Positions 16,671-25,192 of a DNA stretch of 64,000 bases are shown piece after piece. The stretch's first letter is position 1, and every line of letters begins with the position of its first letter. The DNA lies in NCBI GenBank assembly GCA_025149125.1, contig CP102272.1, positions 186,001 to 250,000 of the forward strand, in the 5' to 3' direction. The stretch is from [Clostridium] asparagiforme DSM 15981 (GTDB taxonomy: Bacteria > Bacillota > Clostridia > Lachnospirales > Lachnospiraceae). Position numbers and translations under genes: made by a program. Under the pieces are notes generated by a model, which searched no databases, was not told the DNA's origin, and saw only the letters and a program-made list of their open reading frames with translations.

Positions 16671-18212
16671 ATGAATGGAAATGCACAATTCAAATACCAC
16701 TGGTGGGGGAAGGGCGACATTGATGCGTCCATCGGGATCTTCTTCGACGGGTTTTCGAAAATCCTGACCGCCACGGGGATTATGACCGTGGTGTTCGGCA
16801 TGCCGGCCCAGGTGGTGATCGGAAAGGTGGTGCCGGGCATCGGCTTGGCGATCCTGCTGGGAAACCTGTGGTATTTTTACGAGGCCCGGTGCCTGGCCCA
16901 CAAGGAAAAGCGGCACAATGTGACCTCCCAGCCCTTTGGAATCGGGGCCTCCCAGCTGTCGGGCTGGCTGTACCTGATCATCGGCCCGGTGTACTGGCAG
17001 ACGGGAAATTCCGACCTGGCCCTGCAGGTGGGCCTGGCGGCGGCTTTTGTGGGGGGCCTGGTGGAGATTTTGGGCGGTTTTGCGGGGCGCTTTATCGTGG
17101 AGACGATTCCCAACAGCGCGCTGATGGGAAATATGGCCTCCTCCGCCATGGTTTGGCTTTCCATTGTGGGCCTGGCTATGGTGTTCGACAAACCGGTGTA
17201 CGCGGTGTTGCCCCTGTTTATCATCATCATTGATTATCTGGGCAAGGCGGATAAACGGTTCGCTAAAATCCCTTCCGGGGTGATCGCCATTCTCATCGGA
17301 ACCGCCGTGGCCTGGGCCTGCGGATATTTGACGCCGGGAGCTCTTAGGGATTCCTTCTCGGAGATCGGATTTTACCCGCCTTCTCTGGGAATCGGCGATA
17401 TCGCGGCCGGATTCAAAGGCATTGTGCCGTACCTGCCCGTGATCATTCCGCTGCAGATCAACAATTTTCTCTCCACGCTGCAGGGACTGGAATCCGCAAA
17501 AATGGCCGGGGACGTATACCCGGAGCGGCGCTCCATGATTATGGACGGCGTTTCCACCATGACCGGCGCGCTGTTCGGGAATCCCTTCCCCACCACCGTG
17601 TACTTCGGCCACCCGGGCTGGAAGGAACTGGATGCCAGGGCGGGATTTTCACTGGTCAACGGATTTTTGTGTCTCTTCATCTGTACCACCGGGCTGACCG
17701 GGGTGCTGATGGCCCTGATTCCAACGGAAGCGGTGATGGTGCTCCTGATCTTTATCGGATTTTCCGTGACGGACAACACCTTCCGGTCCATGGATAAAAA
17801 ATATTATAACGTCATTTTGCTGTCCATGATCCCGATCCTGTTCCAGTACATGCAGACGCTCGTCAGCTCCTCGGTCCAGGCGGCCGGACTGACCATGGCT
17901 GCGGTGACGTCGGAACAGTTTGCAGCATATTCCGTGCCAATCCAGGGGATCATGTACCTGGGAAACGGCGGATTTCTCACCAGCCTGCTGCTGGCCGGCA
18001 TGCTGGCCTGCGTGGTGGACCGGCGCTACAAGATGGCGGGAGTCTTTGCGCTGGTCATGGCCTTCTGCGCGGCCATCGGCATGATCCACTGCGAGGGAAT
18101 CGCGCTTCTCACAGGGCCGGGAGTGATCTTTGGCACGGTTTACCTGGCGGTGGCTGCGCTGCTCTTTATGAAAGGGCATTTCTTTGAGCCGGGGAGTGGA
18201 CAGAGGGCCTGA
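16671..18212 (+). CDS. NCS2-like (xanthine/uracil permease-like) membrane transporter, first of a tandem pair
   Basis: Polytopic membrane protein of 513 residues with about 12-13 hydrophobic segments, read as a distant member of the xanthine/uracil/vitamin C permease group. The soluble N-terminus ends in DIDASIGIFFDGFSKIL (about 15-31), shared with the next gene product. A central GNPFPTTVYFGHPGWK block near 304-319 is the most distinctive motif and is also conserved in the paralogue. The ATG at 16671 has only weak ribosome-site pairing (GCGGGG). It is the first gene of an operon with redox enzymes, suggesting import of a small heterocyclic or aromatic substrate. Family placement is moderate and substrate unknown. 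Confidence 0.6.
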   Translation: MNGNAQFKYHWWGKGDIDASIGIFFDGFSKILTATGIMTVVFGMPAQVVIGKVVPGIGLAILLGNLWYFYEARCLAHKEKRHNVTSQPFGIGASQLSGWLYLIIGPVYWQTGNSDLALQVGLAAAFVGGLVEILGGFAGRFIVETIPNSALMGNMASSAMVWLSIVGLAMVFDKPVYAVLPLFIIIIDYLGKADKRFAKIPSGVIAILIGTAVAWACGYLTPGALRDSFSEIGFYPPSLGIGDIAAGFKGIVPYLPVIIPLQINNFLSTLQGLESAKMAGDVYPERRSMIMDGVSTMTGALFGNPFPTTVYFGHPGWKELDARAGFSLVNGFLCLFICTTGLTGVLMALIPTEAVMVLLIFIGFSVTDNTFRSMDKKYYNVILLSMIPILFQYMQTLVSSSVQAAGLTMAAVTSEQFAAYSVPIQGIMYLGNGGFLTSLLLAGMLACVVDRRYKMAGVFALVMAFCAAIGMIHCEGIALLTGPGVIFGTVYLAVAALLFMKGHFFEPGSGQRA

Positions 18213-18305
18213 CCCTGCGGATAACCGCGCAGCATGACGGCCTGCGCTTCCGGCCGGGCGAATCGTGGCCGGATCACAGAAACAATTAGTAGGAGGATAA
18301 ACGGT

Positions 18306-19781
18306 ATGGAAAAAGCAAGGATACCATTTTTTAAGAAAGCGGACTTAGACGCGTCCATCGGCGTGTTCTTTGACGGATTTTCCAAGGTAATTGTGGCAAT
18401 CGCCATTTTGGCGGGCACCTTCGGGCTGGACTCGGGAACGATCTTCGGCACCATGATGCCCGGTATGGTTTTGACAGTGGTCGTTTTAAACGGCGGGCTT
18501 TGGCTCTACTATAGAGGGATTGCGGCGAAGCGTAACGATCCGAATCTGACCGCCATCCCGGCGGGACTTCAGGCGGGCAGAATGTTCATCTGGCTCTACA
18601 GCATCATGCTCCCCGTGTTCCTGAGCACCGGAAATGCGGAGCTGGCCTTTAAGACCGGCGTGCTGGCCCATCTGGTGGGCGGCATCGTGTTCATCATCGG
18701 GGCCTTTGTGGTTCCCCTGGTGTTAAAGATCGTTCCGGCGGGCGCCCTGTTCGGCTCTCTGGCCGGCGGAGCCATGGCGTTTCTGATCATGCAGTCCATG
18801 AACGGCGTGCTGAAAATGCCGTTAGTGGGATGGCTGTCCCTGATCGTGCTGTTTGTGATCTACCTGGGAAAAGTGGAAACCAAGCTGCCCGCGGCTCTCA
18901 TTGCGATTGTGATCGGTTCCGCGGTGGCCTGGATCAGCGGTGTCATGGGCTTTGGGGCGGTGCAGGAATCCTTGAGCAGCCTGAGCTTTTACATACCCCA
19001 TCCCACCCTGGGCATCTTTGACGGCGAGGTGGTATCGTCCATGATCCCCTTCCTGCCCATTATCATCGTGTTTTCCTTAAACGAGGTGATCACCGGCATC
19101 CAGGCGGTGGAGCAGGCAAAAGAGTGCGGCGACACCTTCTTCACCAACACCAAGCCCCTGGTGCTGTGCGGCCTGGCAAGCGTGGTGGGGGCCTGCTTCG
19201 GCAACCCTCTGGCCGTTGGCCTCTACTGGGGATATCCTGGCTGGAAGAAGATGGAATCCGGCACCGGCTACCATCTGGGCATCGTGGTGTTGTACGCCCT
19301 GGTGGGCCTGACCGGCCTGTCCGCCATCATCAACGCGTTTATCCCGGAGGCGGTGGTGCTGCCCATCCTGGTGTTCGTTGGAATTTCCAGTTACTCCCAG
19401 GCGTTTGAGGTGGTGGACCGGAAATATTTCCCCGCCGTCATTATGGCCTCCCTGCCGGTGGTCATGGACTTTATCGTGGACAACATGCGGGAGGGTGCGC
19501 TGCCCGGATTTATGGCCTTTGACCCCGGCTCCGCTTTTGTGGGACTGCTGGTGGGCTGTGTGTTTGTGTTCATAATTGACAACAACTGGAAGAACGCTTC
19601 CATCACCAACCTGACGGCTCTGGGACTGACGGGGATCGGCATGATCCATTCTCCGGGAATCCTGGGAACGGAGACCTACGCTCCGGATATGGGATTCGTC
19701 CAGGTATACGTTGTGCTGACAATCGCATTTTTTGTTATGCATGTCATGAAATTTAACCGGAAAGAGAGGAAAACGCAGTGA
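18306..19781 (+). CDS. NCS2-like membrane transporter, second of the tandem pair
   Basis: Membrane protein of 491 residues, paralogous to the preceding gene. It shares LDASIGVFFDGFSKV at about 13-27, and GNPLAVGLYWGYPGWKKM corresponds to the first protein's GNPFPTTVYFGHPGWK block. The frame extends to 18234, but AGGAGG at about 18292 fixes the ATG at 18306. Its stop overlaps the GTG start of the flavin reductase gene. Two divergent copies side by side may form a heteromer or transport two related compounds (inference). Confidence 0.6.
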   Translation: MEKARIPFFKKADLDASIGVFFDGFSKVIVAIAILAGTFGLDSGTIFGTMMPGMVLTVVVLNGGLWLYYRGIAAKRNDPNLTAIPAGLQAGRMFIWLYSIMLPVFLSTGNAELAFKTGVLAHLVGGIVFIIGAFVVPLVLKIVPAGALFGSLAGGAMAFLIMQSMNGVLKMPLVGWLSLIVLFVIYLGKVETKLPAALIAIVIGSAVAWISGVMGFGAVQESLSSLSFYIPHPTLGIFDGEVVSSMIPFLPIIIVFSLNEVITGIQAVEQAKECGDTFFTNTKPLVLCGLASVVGACFGNPLAVGLYWGYPGWKKMESGTGYHLGIVVLYALVGLTGLSAIINAFIPEAVVLPILVFVGISSYSQAFEVVDRKYFPAVIMASLPVVMDFIVDNMREGALPGFMAFDPGSAFVGLLVGCVFVFIIDNNWKNASITNLTALGLTGIGMIHSPGILGTETYAPDMGFVQVYVVLTIAFFVMHVMKFNRKERKTQ

Positions 19782-20335
19782 AAACACTTGTAATTATAGG
19801 AGCGGCCAGACCCAACGGCCACACCCGGAAGATGGTGGACCTGTTCCTGGAAAACCTGGACGGGGAGAAGGAGATTATCGACGCGTACCGCACGGATGTG
19901 AAGCCCTGTATGGACTGCCGGTACTGCTGGAAAACGAAAGCCTGCGTCATCAAGGACGGTATGCAGGATATTTACCAGAAGATTGAGGAGGCGGACAACA
20001 TTCTCCTGGCCTCCCCCATGTATTTCCACTCCATCACAGGGCGCATGAAAGCCCTGATCGACCGCTTCCAGGTGTACTGGGCGGGCCATGTGAGAGGCGA
20101 TATGCCGGAGAAGCCCCTGCGCAAGGGAGCCATCCTGATGGTGGGCGGCGCGCCCGCCTTTGAGAATCAGTTTTTAGGCGGAGAGCTGGTGCTTAAAAAC
20201 CTGCTGAACGATCTGAGCGCCCAGTGTCTGGGGCAGGTCTGTCTGCCCAACAGCGACCGGGATTCCCTCGAGACCCGGCCGGACATCGCCGAGGCGGTGG
20301 TGGCGCTTGCCAAGAAGATGAACGACGCGGAATAA
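19778..20335 (+). CDS. Flavodoxin-like NAD(P)H-dependent FMN reductase family protein
   Basis: Protein of 185 residues with a flavodoxin-like fold. The N-terminal strand and phosphate loop read LVIIGAARPNGHTRKMVD (about 4-21), followed by the Cys-rich CMDCRYCWKTKACVIKD near 47-63. The block LLASPMYFHSITGRMKALID (about 76-95) is typical of NADPH-dependent FMN reductases and iron-sulfur flavoprotein-like reductases. The start is a GTG at 19778 with AGAGAGGA upstream, overlapping the permease stop by four bases, so it is translationally coupled. It probably supplies reduced flavin or directly reduces the imported compound. Confidence 0.8.
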   Translation: MKTLVIIGAARPNGHTRKMVDLFLENLDGEKEIIDAYRTDVKPCMDCRYCWKTKACVIKDGMQDIYQKIEEADNILLASPMYFHSITGRMKALIDRFQVYWAGHVRGDMPEKPLRKGAILMVGGAPAFENQFLGGELVLKNLLNDLSAQCLGQVCLPNSDRDSLETRPDIAEAVVALAKKMNDAE

Positions 20336-20380
20336 ACGCCGCGAAAACCATAAAACACAAACATAAAGGAGGATTTTATT

Positions 20381-20761
20381 ATGCAGGGCTATACGTATAC
20401 CAAGGGAGAGCATTATCCGATGGAGCATCTGGTGTTCAAGGTGGCACCGGAAGATGTGGAGCGCTATCTGGAGGTGGATCACGAGATTTGGACGTTAAAG
20501 GAGGCCTTTGCGCCGGGCTTTGACCACATTCCGTTCCTGTACAAGGAAGTGTGGATCAACGACAATAAGCCGGGTGAGATTCACTTCATCTTCGCCTGGG
20601 AGAGCATCGAGTCCTGGAGAAAGATCGACCAGAAGGAGTACCAGGCCCAGCTAATCAAGGAGTTCGACGAGAAGTTCGGACGCCCCTACGAGCTGATCCG
20701 CGTGGTGCAGAACGAGGAGAACTTCGGCGTGCACCGCTACAGCCGCTTTGAGAGAATCTGA
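20381..20761 (+). CDS. TIGR03792-like dimeric alpha/beta-barrel protein
   Basis: Small soluble protein of 126 residues. HLVFKVAPEDVERYLEVDHE (about 15-34), LYKEVWINDNKPGEI (about 54-68) and FAWESIESWRKID (about 71-83) resemble the TIGR03792 family, a ferredoxin-like (ABM-type) fold of unknown function. Similar folds are found in small monooxygenases and heme-handling proteins, but no catalytic residues can be asserted here. AAAGGAGG precedes the ATG. It sits between the flavin reductase and an SDR in one operon. Confidence 0.6.
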   Translation: MQGYTYTKGEHYPMEHLVFKVAPEDVERYLEVDHEIWTLKEAFAPGFDHIPFLYKEVWINDNKPGEIHFIFAWESIESWRKIDQKEYQAQLIKEFDEKFGRPYELIRVVQNEENFGVHRYSRFERI

Positions 20762-20777
20762 TTGGGAGGAAAATGAA

Positions 20778-21509
20778 ATGAAATTTGCAGATAAAGTTGT
20801 GATCATTACTGGCGCCAGCTCCGGCATCGGCGAGGGCGTCGCGAAAAAGTTCCTGGCCGAGGGCGCCAAGGTGGTAGGCTGCGGCGTTGAGCCGGAGATG
20901 CACATTCAGGACGAGAACGCCATTTATGTGCAGGCCGATTTGACCGATGCCGCCCAGGCCTGCCGCGTGGTGGAGGAGGCCGTGAAGGCGTTCGGCCGCG
21001 TGAATAAGCTGGTCTGCTGCGCGGGTGTGACCTTCATCGGTTCCCTGGAGACCACGGACTATGACAAGTTCATGCGCGAGCTGTCCATCAATCTGGGCGG
21101 CGTGTTCAATATGTGCAAAGCTGCGGTTGTGGAGCTTAAGAAGCAGGAGGGTTCCACCATCGTGACCGTGGGTTCCGACCTGGGCGTGCGCCCCATTCCG
21201 GAGCGCATCGGCTACTGCCCGTCCAAGGCCGGGGTAATCATGCTGACCAAGTGCATCGCCCTGGAGTTCGCGCCCCACATCCGCGCCAACGCCATTCTTC
21301 CGGGCCTGGTGCGCACGCCCATGATCGAGCAGCGCTTCACCGAGGCAGAGGACCCGGCGGCTCTGGAAGAATCCTACGCCAGCTTGTACCCCCTGCACAA
21401 GATGGGCAAGATCGAGGACATGGCCAACGCCATCGCCTTTTTGTCCAGCGACGAGAGCGGGTTTATCACCGGCGAGATCATGCAGGTCTGCGGCGGCAGC
21501 CTGATCTGA
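20778..21509 (+). CDS. Short-chain dehydrogenase/reductase (SDR)
   Basis: Classical SDR of 243 residues. The cofactor motif TGASSGIGEG lies at about 11-20, the NAG-equivalent CAG near 80, and the catalytic Tyr-Lys pair in YCPSKAG near 147-153. The C-terminus FITGEIMQVCGGSLI is the standard SDR ending. The frame opens earlier at 20748, but GGGAGGA at 20764-20770 points to the ATG at 20778. It follows the TIGR03792-like gene by 16 bases. It likely oxidises or reduces an alcohol or ketone intermediate of the operon's pathway. Confidence 0.88.
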   Translation: MKFADKVVIITGASSGIGEGVAKKFLAEGAKVVGCGVEPEMHIQDENAIYVQADLTDAAQACRVVEEAVKAFGRVNKLVCCAGVTFIGSLETTDYDKFMRELSINLGGVFNMCKAAVVELKKQEGSTIVTVGSDLGVRPIPERIGYCPSKAGVIMLTKCIALEFAPHIRANAILPGLVRTPMIEQRFTEAEDPAALEESYASLYPLHKMGKIEDMANAIAFLSSDESGFITGEIMQVCGGSLI

Positions 21510-21523
21510 CGGGAGGAGAAACT

Positions 21524-22477
21524 ATGGCGACCTCTTTATTTAAGATGCCCTTTGACATCGAAAAGACAAAAATCAGACAGATTTACCGCAGCGAGGAGCT
21601 GGAGAAGGCCCAGGTGGAGACCATCACCTGCGACGAGATGAAGCAGATTTACGGCGAACTGAAATTTGACCGCCTCCACGAGGACCGTCCCTATACATAC
21701 ACTTCCTTAGTAACCTCCATCGACGGGCGTATCGCCTTTACCGACGCCCCTCAGGGGCCGCTGATCGCCAAGATGAACCGTTATGACGGCGACGGAGCCG
21801 GAGCGGACTGGTGGATTCTCAACATGCTGCGGGCCGTGTCCGACGGAGACATCATCGGAGCGGGAACCATGAACGCGGAGAGCGATTACACCGCCCACGT
21901 GTTCTCCCAGGAACTGGAAAATGCCAGAATCGCAGCCGGGATGCAGCCGGTGCCGTGGAACATCATTTCCTCCCTGGACGCCACGGATATCCCCTTTGAC
22001 CATGTGCTGTTCAAAACGCCGGAGGTGCCGGTGATGATCAGTACCTCCCGGGCGGGAATTCCGGTGATTCAGGAGAAGATGAAGGAAGACTATTATCTGG
22101 TGGGCCCGGTGGAGAATATCTCCCAGGTGACGGATGAGATGATCGCCTCCATGAAGGAGAACCGGGACAAGATTCTGGTGATCGCTACCGGCGACAAGGC
22201 GCCGGATTCCAAAGTGGCCCTCTATATCATGAAGAAGTTCGGTCTGGACAAGGTGCTGGTGGAAACGCCCTCCTACATGCATTTCCTGGTGGCCCAGGGG
22301 CTGATGGACGAGCTGTTTTTCAATTATTCCTGCATCTATGTGGGGGGCCAGGCGCTGACCATCGGCAAATTCGGACGGGAGTTCGGTTCCAAGGACCACC
22401 CCCACACCCGCATGCTCAGCATCCACACCCACAGCGATCATTTCTTCTACTTCCGCCACAAGCTGATTTACGGCTGA
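21524..22477 (+). CDS. RibD C-terminal (dihydrofolate reductase-like) domain protein
   Basis: Protein of 317 residues with the reductase fold of RibD/DHFR. RPYTYTSLVTSIDGRIA at about 54-70 carries the RibD-type S-x-DG signature. A nucleotide-binding GAGTMNAESDY segment (about 112-122) and a late FFNYSCIYVGGQALTIGKFG follow. No deaminase domain is present, so it is not a complete RibD. Stand-alone members reduce pteridine- or pyrimidine-like rings with NADPH. A long frame starts upstream at 21251, but GGGAGGAG directly before the ATG at 21524 decides the start. With the two NCS2-like permeases it supports a heterocyclic substrate (inference). Confidence 0.72.
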   Translation: MATSLFKMPFDIEKTKIRQIYRSEELEKAQVETITCDEMKQIYGELKFDRLHEDRPYTYTSLVTSIDGRIAFTDAPQGPLIAKMNRYDGDGAGADWWILNMLRAVSDGDIIGAGTMNAESDYTAHVFSQELENARIAAGMQPVPWNIISSLDATDIPFDHVLFKTPEVPVMISTSRAGIPVIQEKMKEDYYLVGPVENISQVTDEMIASMKENRDKILVIATGDKAPDSKVALYIMKKFGLDKVLVETPSYMHFLVAQGLMDELFFNYSCIYVGGQALTIGKFGREFGSKDHPHTRMLSIHTHSDHFFYFRHKLIYG

Positions 22478-22505
22478 GGAAGCAGAGGGGAGAGGAGTAA
22501 AAAAC

Positions 22506-22853
22506 ATGCCGTGTATACAGATTAAGACAAACGTGGAAGCCGCGAAAGAGACGGCGGAGCGCATCAAGGCGGGGCTGGGGCAGGCCATCGCCTTCCTTCC
22601 GGGAAAGACCGAGGAGTGGCTGATGGTGGCCATCGAGGATCGCTGCCAGATGTACTTTGGCGGCGAGACGGGCCGTCCCATCGCCATCGCCGAGGTGAAA
22701 ATCCTGGGAGATACCGTGGACCGTCAGGGCGCGGAGAAAATGACCGGGGAGATCACCCGGATTCTGGAACATAATCTGGGCGTGGCGCCCAGAGACCTTT
22801 ACATCAAATATGAGGCGTTTCCCGACTGGGGCTGGAATGGGAAAAATTTCTAG
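22506..22853 (+). CDS. Tautomerase/MIF-superfamily protein
   Basis: Protein of 115 residues, the usual MIF size, with proline directly after the start methionine (MPCIQIKTN), the catalytic Pro of the tautomerase superfamily. The strand-loop blocks EWLMVAIEDRCQMYFGG (about 38-54) and DLYIKYEAFPDWGWNG near the C-terminus match the MIF/phenylpyruvate tautomerase pattern. It is the last gene of the operon, before a hairpin terminator. A keto-enol isomerisation step in the pathway is the simplest reading. Confidence 0.8.
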   Translation: MPCIQIKTNVEAAKETAERIKAGLGQAIAFLPGKTEEWLMVAIEDRCQMYFGGETGRPIAIAEVKILGDTVDRQGAEKMTGEITRILEHNLGVAPRDLYIKYEAFPDWGWNGKNF

Positions 22854-22881
22854 CACCGGACGGATATCCATAAAGAAAGCG

Positions 22882-22915
22882 AGGCAGCGGCCATTTTGAG
22901 GCCGCTGCCTTATTA
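22882..22915 (+). terminator. Hairpin terminator ending the permease/reductase operon
   Basis: AGGCAGCGGCC (22882-22892) pairs perfectly with 22900-22910 and is followed by TATTA. The T-run is short. Confidence 0.6.
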
Positions 22916-23028
22916 AATGCAGTGGGTCACTGCTTCCCGTCTTTACAAATTTCCGTCTGGAAACCCTCCACTATAACACCAACCTTGTATCCTGTGGTAT
23001 GATAGGAAAAACAGGAGGTGTCGGACAG

Positions 23029-23772
23029 ATGAAAACGTACCGGACGGCGCAGGTGGCGCAGATGATTGGAATCCATCCAAATACGGTCAGGCTTTACGAG
23101 GAGCTTGGGCTCATTTCCAGACCCGAACGCCGCGCCAACGGCTACCGCGTGTTTACGGCCCTTCACATCGCCCAGTTTTTCCTGGCCCGCACCGCGCTTC
23201 GGGTGGAGGTGCTGCAGAACGGGCTGCGGGCAAATGCCGTTGAGATCGTCAAGGCGTCGGCCGCCGGGGAGTTTGACCGGGCGCTGCTTCTCACCGGCCG
23301 TTATGAGGAAACCTTAAAAAGCGAGCGGGAAAATGCCGAGGAGGCGCTGCGGATCGCCGGTGAGATTCTGTCCGGCGCTGCCCCGGAGGACGGCGGGACC
23401 ATGATGACGCGGAAGGAGGCCGCGGCCTGCCTTCAGGTCACGGCCGATATCCTGAGAAACTGGGAGTTAAACGGCCTGCTCACGGTAAAGCGCAGGCAGA
23501 ACGGCTACCGGGTCTACTCCGCCGGGGATATCCGGCGGCTCAGAATCATCCGGGCTTTGCGCTGCGCCAATTACTCCCTGGCGGCCATTCTCCGTATGCT
23601 GAGCGCCCTGTCCTGGGACCCGGCTGCCGATATCCGTCAGGTTTTAGACACGCCCGGAGAGGACGAGAGCGTCATTTCCGTTTGCGACCGTCTGATCACC
23701 TCCCTGGATGCGGCGATCCGCAACGCAGGGGAGCTTAGAGATCAGCTGAATCATATGAAAATGCAGTTCTGA
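23029..23772 (+). CDS. MerR-family regulator with two helix-turn-helix domains
   Basis: Protein of 247 residues with two MerR-type DNA-binding domains. The first, at about 1-70, contains AQMIGIHPNTVRLYEELGLI. The second, at about 125-195, contains RKEAAACLQVTADILRNWEL and NGYRVYSAGDIRRLRIIRAL. The last 45 residues look helical. The start is the ATG at 23029 with AGGAGGTG upstream; an earlier in-frame start at 22999 lacks a site. No drug-binding domain is present. It follows the permease/reductase operon and is its nearest candidate regulator, though a terminator separates them. Confidence 0.8.
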   Translation: MKTYRTAQVAQMIGIHPNTVRLYEELGLISRPERRANGYRVFTALHIAQFFLARTALRVEVLQNGLRANAVEIVKASAAGEFDRALLLTGRYEETLKSERENAEEALRIAGEILSGAAPEDGGTMMTRKEAAACLQVTADILRNWELNGLLTVKRRQNGYRVYSAGDIRRLRIIRALRCANYSLAAILRMLSALSWDPAADIRQVLDTPGEDESVISVCDRLITSLDAAIRNAGELRDQLNHMKMQF

Positions 23773-23788
23773 CCGGCCGCGCCGCCGC

Positions 23789-25090
23789 TTACTGCCGCCA
23801 GACTCCGCTGCCGTCCACATAGTATCCGTCCGGGGTGCGCTGGTTGGCGTACATGGCGCCATTGCCGTCAAAGCAGTACCATCTGCCGTTGATATAGTGC
23901 CAGCCGGTGAACATGGCCCCGCTGCCGTCTAAGTAGTACCAGCGGCCGTTGATCTGCTGCCAGCCCGTCAGCATGGCCCCGCTGCCGTCCAGATAGTACC
24001 AGTTTCCATTGATGGATTGCCATCCGGTGAGCATGGCGCCGCTGGAATCCAGGAAATACCACCGGCTGCCGGTGTACTGCCATCCGGTGAGCATGGCGCC
24101 GCTGGGTCCCAGGTAATACCATGGGCCGCCGATCTTTTTCCACCCGGTGGCCATGGCCCCGCTGGGTTCCAGATAATACCAATTTCCGTTGATGAAACGC
24201 CATCCGGTGAGCATCACGCCGTTTGTCTCCAGATAATACCATTTCCCGCCGATCTTCTGCCATCCGGTGAGCATGTAGCCGCTGTTGTTGAAGTAGTACC
24301 ATGCGCCGTCAATATTTTTCCAGCAACTCACCGGGTAGTCTCCGTTGTTGTAGCGGTACCACCAGCCCCGCTGGTTTTGAATCCAGCTGCCCTTGCTGTA
24401 ATTTTCCGCTTCATAATTTGAAAACGTGCTCTCGTCGGAGTAGTCGGACCAGGAGCCGGCCTTGCCGTCATAGCGTGCGATGCCGCGGACGCGGAAGGTG
24501 TAATCGCCGCCACGGGTGATGTCGCTGCGGAAATCATAGACGGTATTGGCGGTGGTGACGGTGGTTACCAGCGTTTTGTTGCGGTAAAGGCGGACTTCGT
24601 AGTGCTTGACGCCGTCGATCTCATCCCACATGGCGTAGGAGCCGTCCCACTCCAGGGACTGGGCCTGTTCGGGCCTGCCCTCCACCCGCTTTAAGTAAAC
24701 TTCCAGCTGGAGGCTGTTTCCGCCGTCCAAAACCTTGGCCTTTCGGAACTGGGCACCGCAGCCGCTGAGCTTGAAATGGCTGGAAGAAGTATAATAGAAG
24801 CGGTATCCGTCCGCCGCGTTTAAGATCACCGTCACCTCGGGGCGGTCGCCCAGGCTCCAACGGTCTGCATCATTGGCGTACGCTGCGCTCTCCACGGTGA
24901 ATTCCCTGCTTGTGGTGGCCGCCGCGACGGTCCCCGGGGCCTCCCCGGCTTTGGGCGCCTGATCATATGAAAATGTGATCCGGGCATTGTCGATCCGTTC
25001 AGCTGCGGCAAAGGCCGTGATTCCCGTCAGACCGGAAAATCCCAGAGACAAAAACAGGCAGCCCAGTATGGTTTTAACAATACCTTTCAT
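23789..25090 (-). CDS. Secreted protein with choline/glucan-binding-type cell-wall repeats
   Basis: Exported protein of 433 residues with a signal peptide (about 1-28, ending AFAAA). A beta-rich N-terminal half contains FN3-like strands (about 30-230). The C-terminal half is built of nine to ten approximately 20-residue repeats of the type TGW-x-x-I-x-G-x-WYYL-x-x-x-GAM. Such repeats bind choline-decorated teichoic acids or glucans and retain proteins at the cell surface. GGGAGGGAAC sets the ATG at 25090. The minus-strand frame ends 17 bases from the double-MerR gene. The function of the N-terminal half is not recognised. Confidence 0.8.
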   Translation of the reverse strand: MKGIVKTILGCLFLSLGFSGLTGITAFAAAERIDNARITFSYDQAPKAGEAPGTVAAATTSREFTVESAAYANDADRWSLGDRPEVTVILNAADGYRFYYTSSSHFKLSGCGAQFRKAKVLDGGNSLQLEVYLKRVEGRPEQAQSLEWDGSYAMWDEIDGVKHYEVRLYRNKTLVTTVTTANTVYDFRSDITRGGDYTFRVRGIARYDGKAGSWSDYSDESTFSNYEAENYSKGSWIQNQRGWWYRYNNGDYPVSCWKNIDGAWYYFNNSGYMLTGWQKIGGKWYYLETNGVMLTGWRFINGNWYYLEPSGAMATGWKKIGGPWYYLGPSGAMLTGWQYTGSRWYFLDSSGAMLTGWQSINGNWYYLDGSGAMLTGWQQINGRWYYLDGSGAMFTGWHYINGRWYCFDGNGAMYANQRTPDGYYVDGSGVWRQ

Positions 25091-25192
25091 GTCGTTCCCT
25101 CCCAACATTACGTTATAGTATTATTATAGAAAACCGGGCGCCTGTGTTCAATTTCGTTTCATTTACATTATAATTACAATTTTCTTCCAGCC

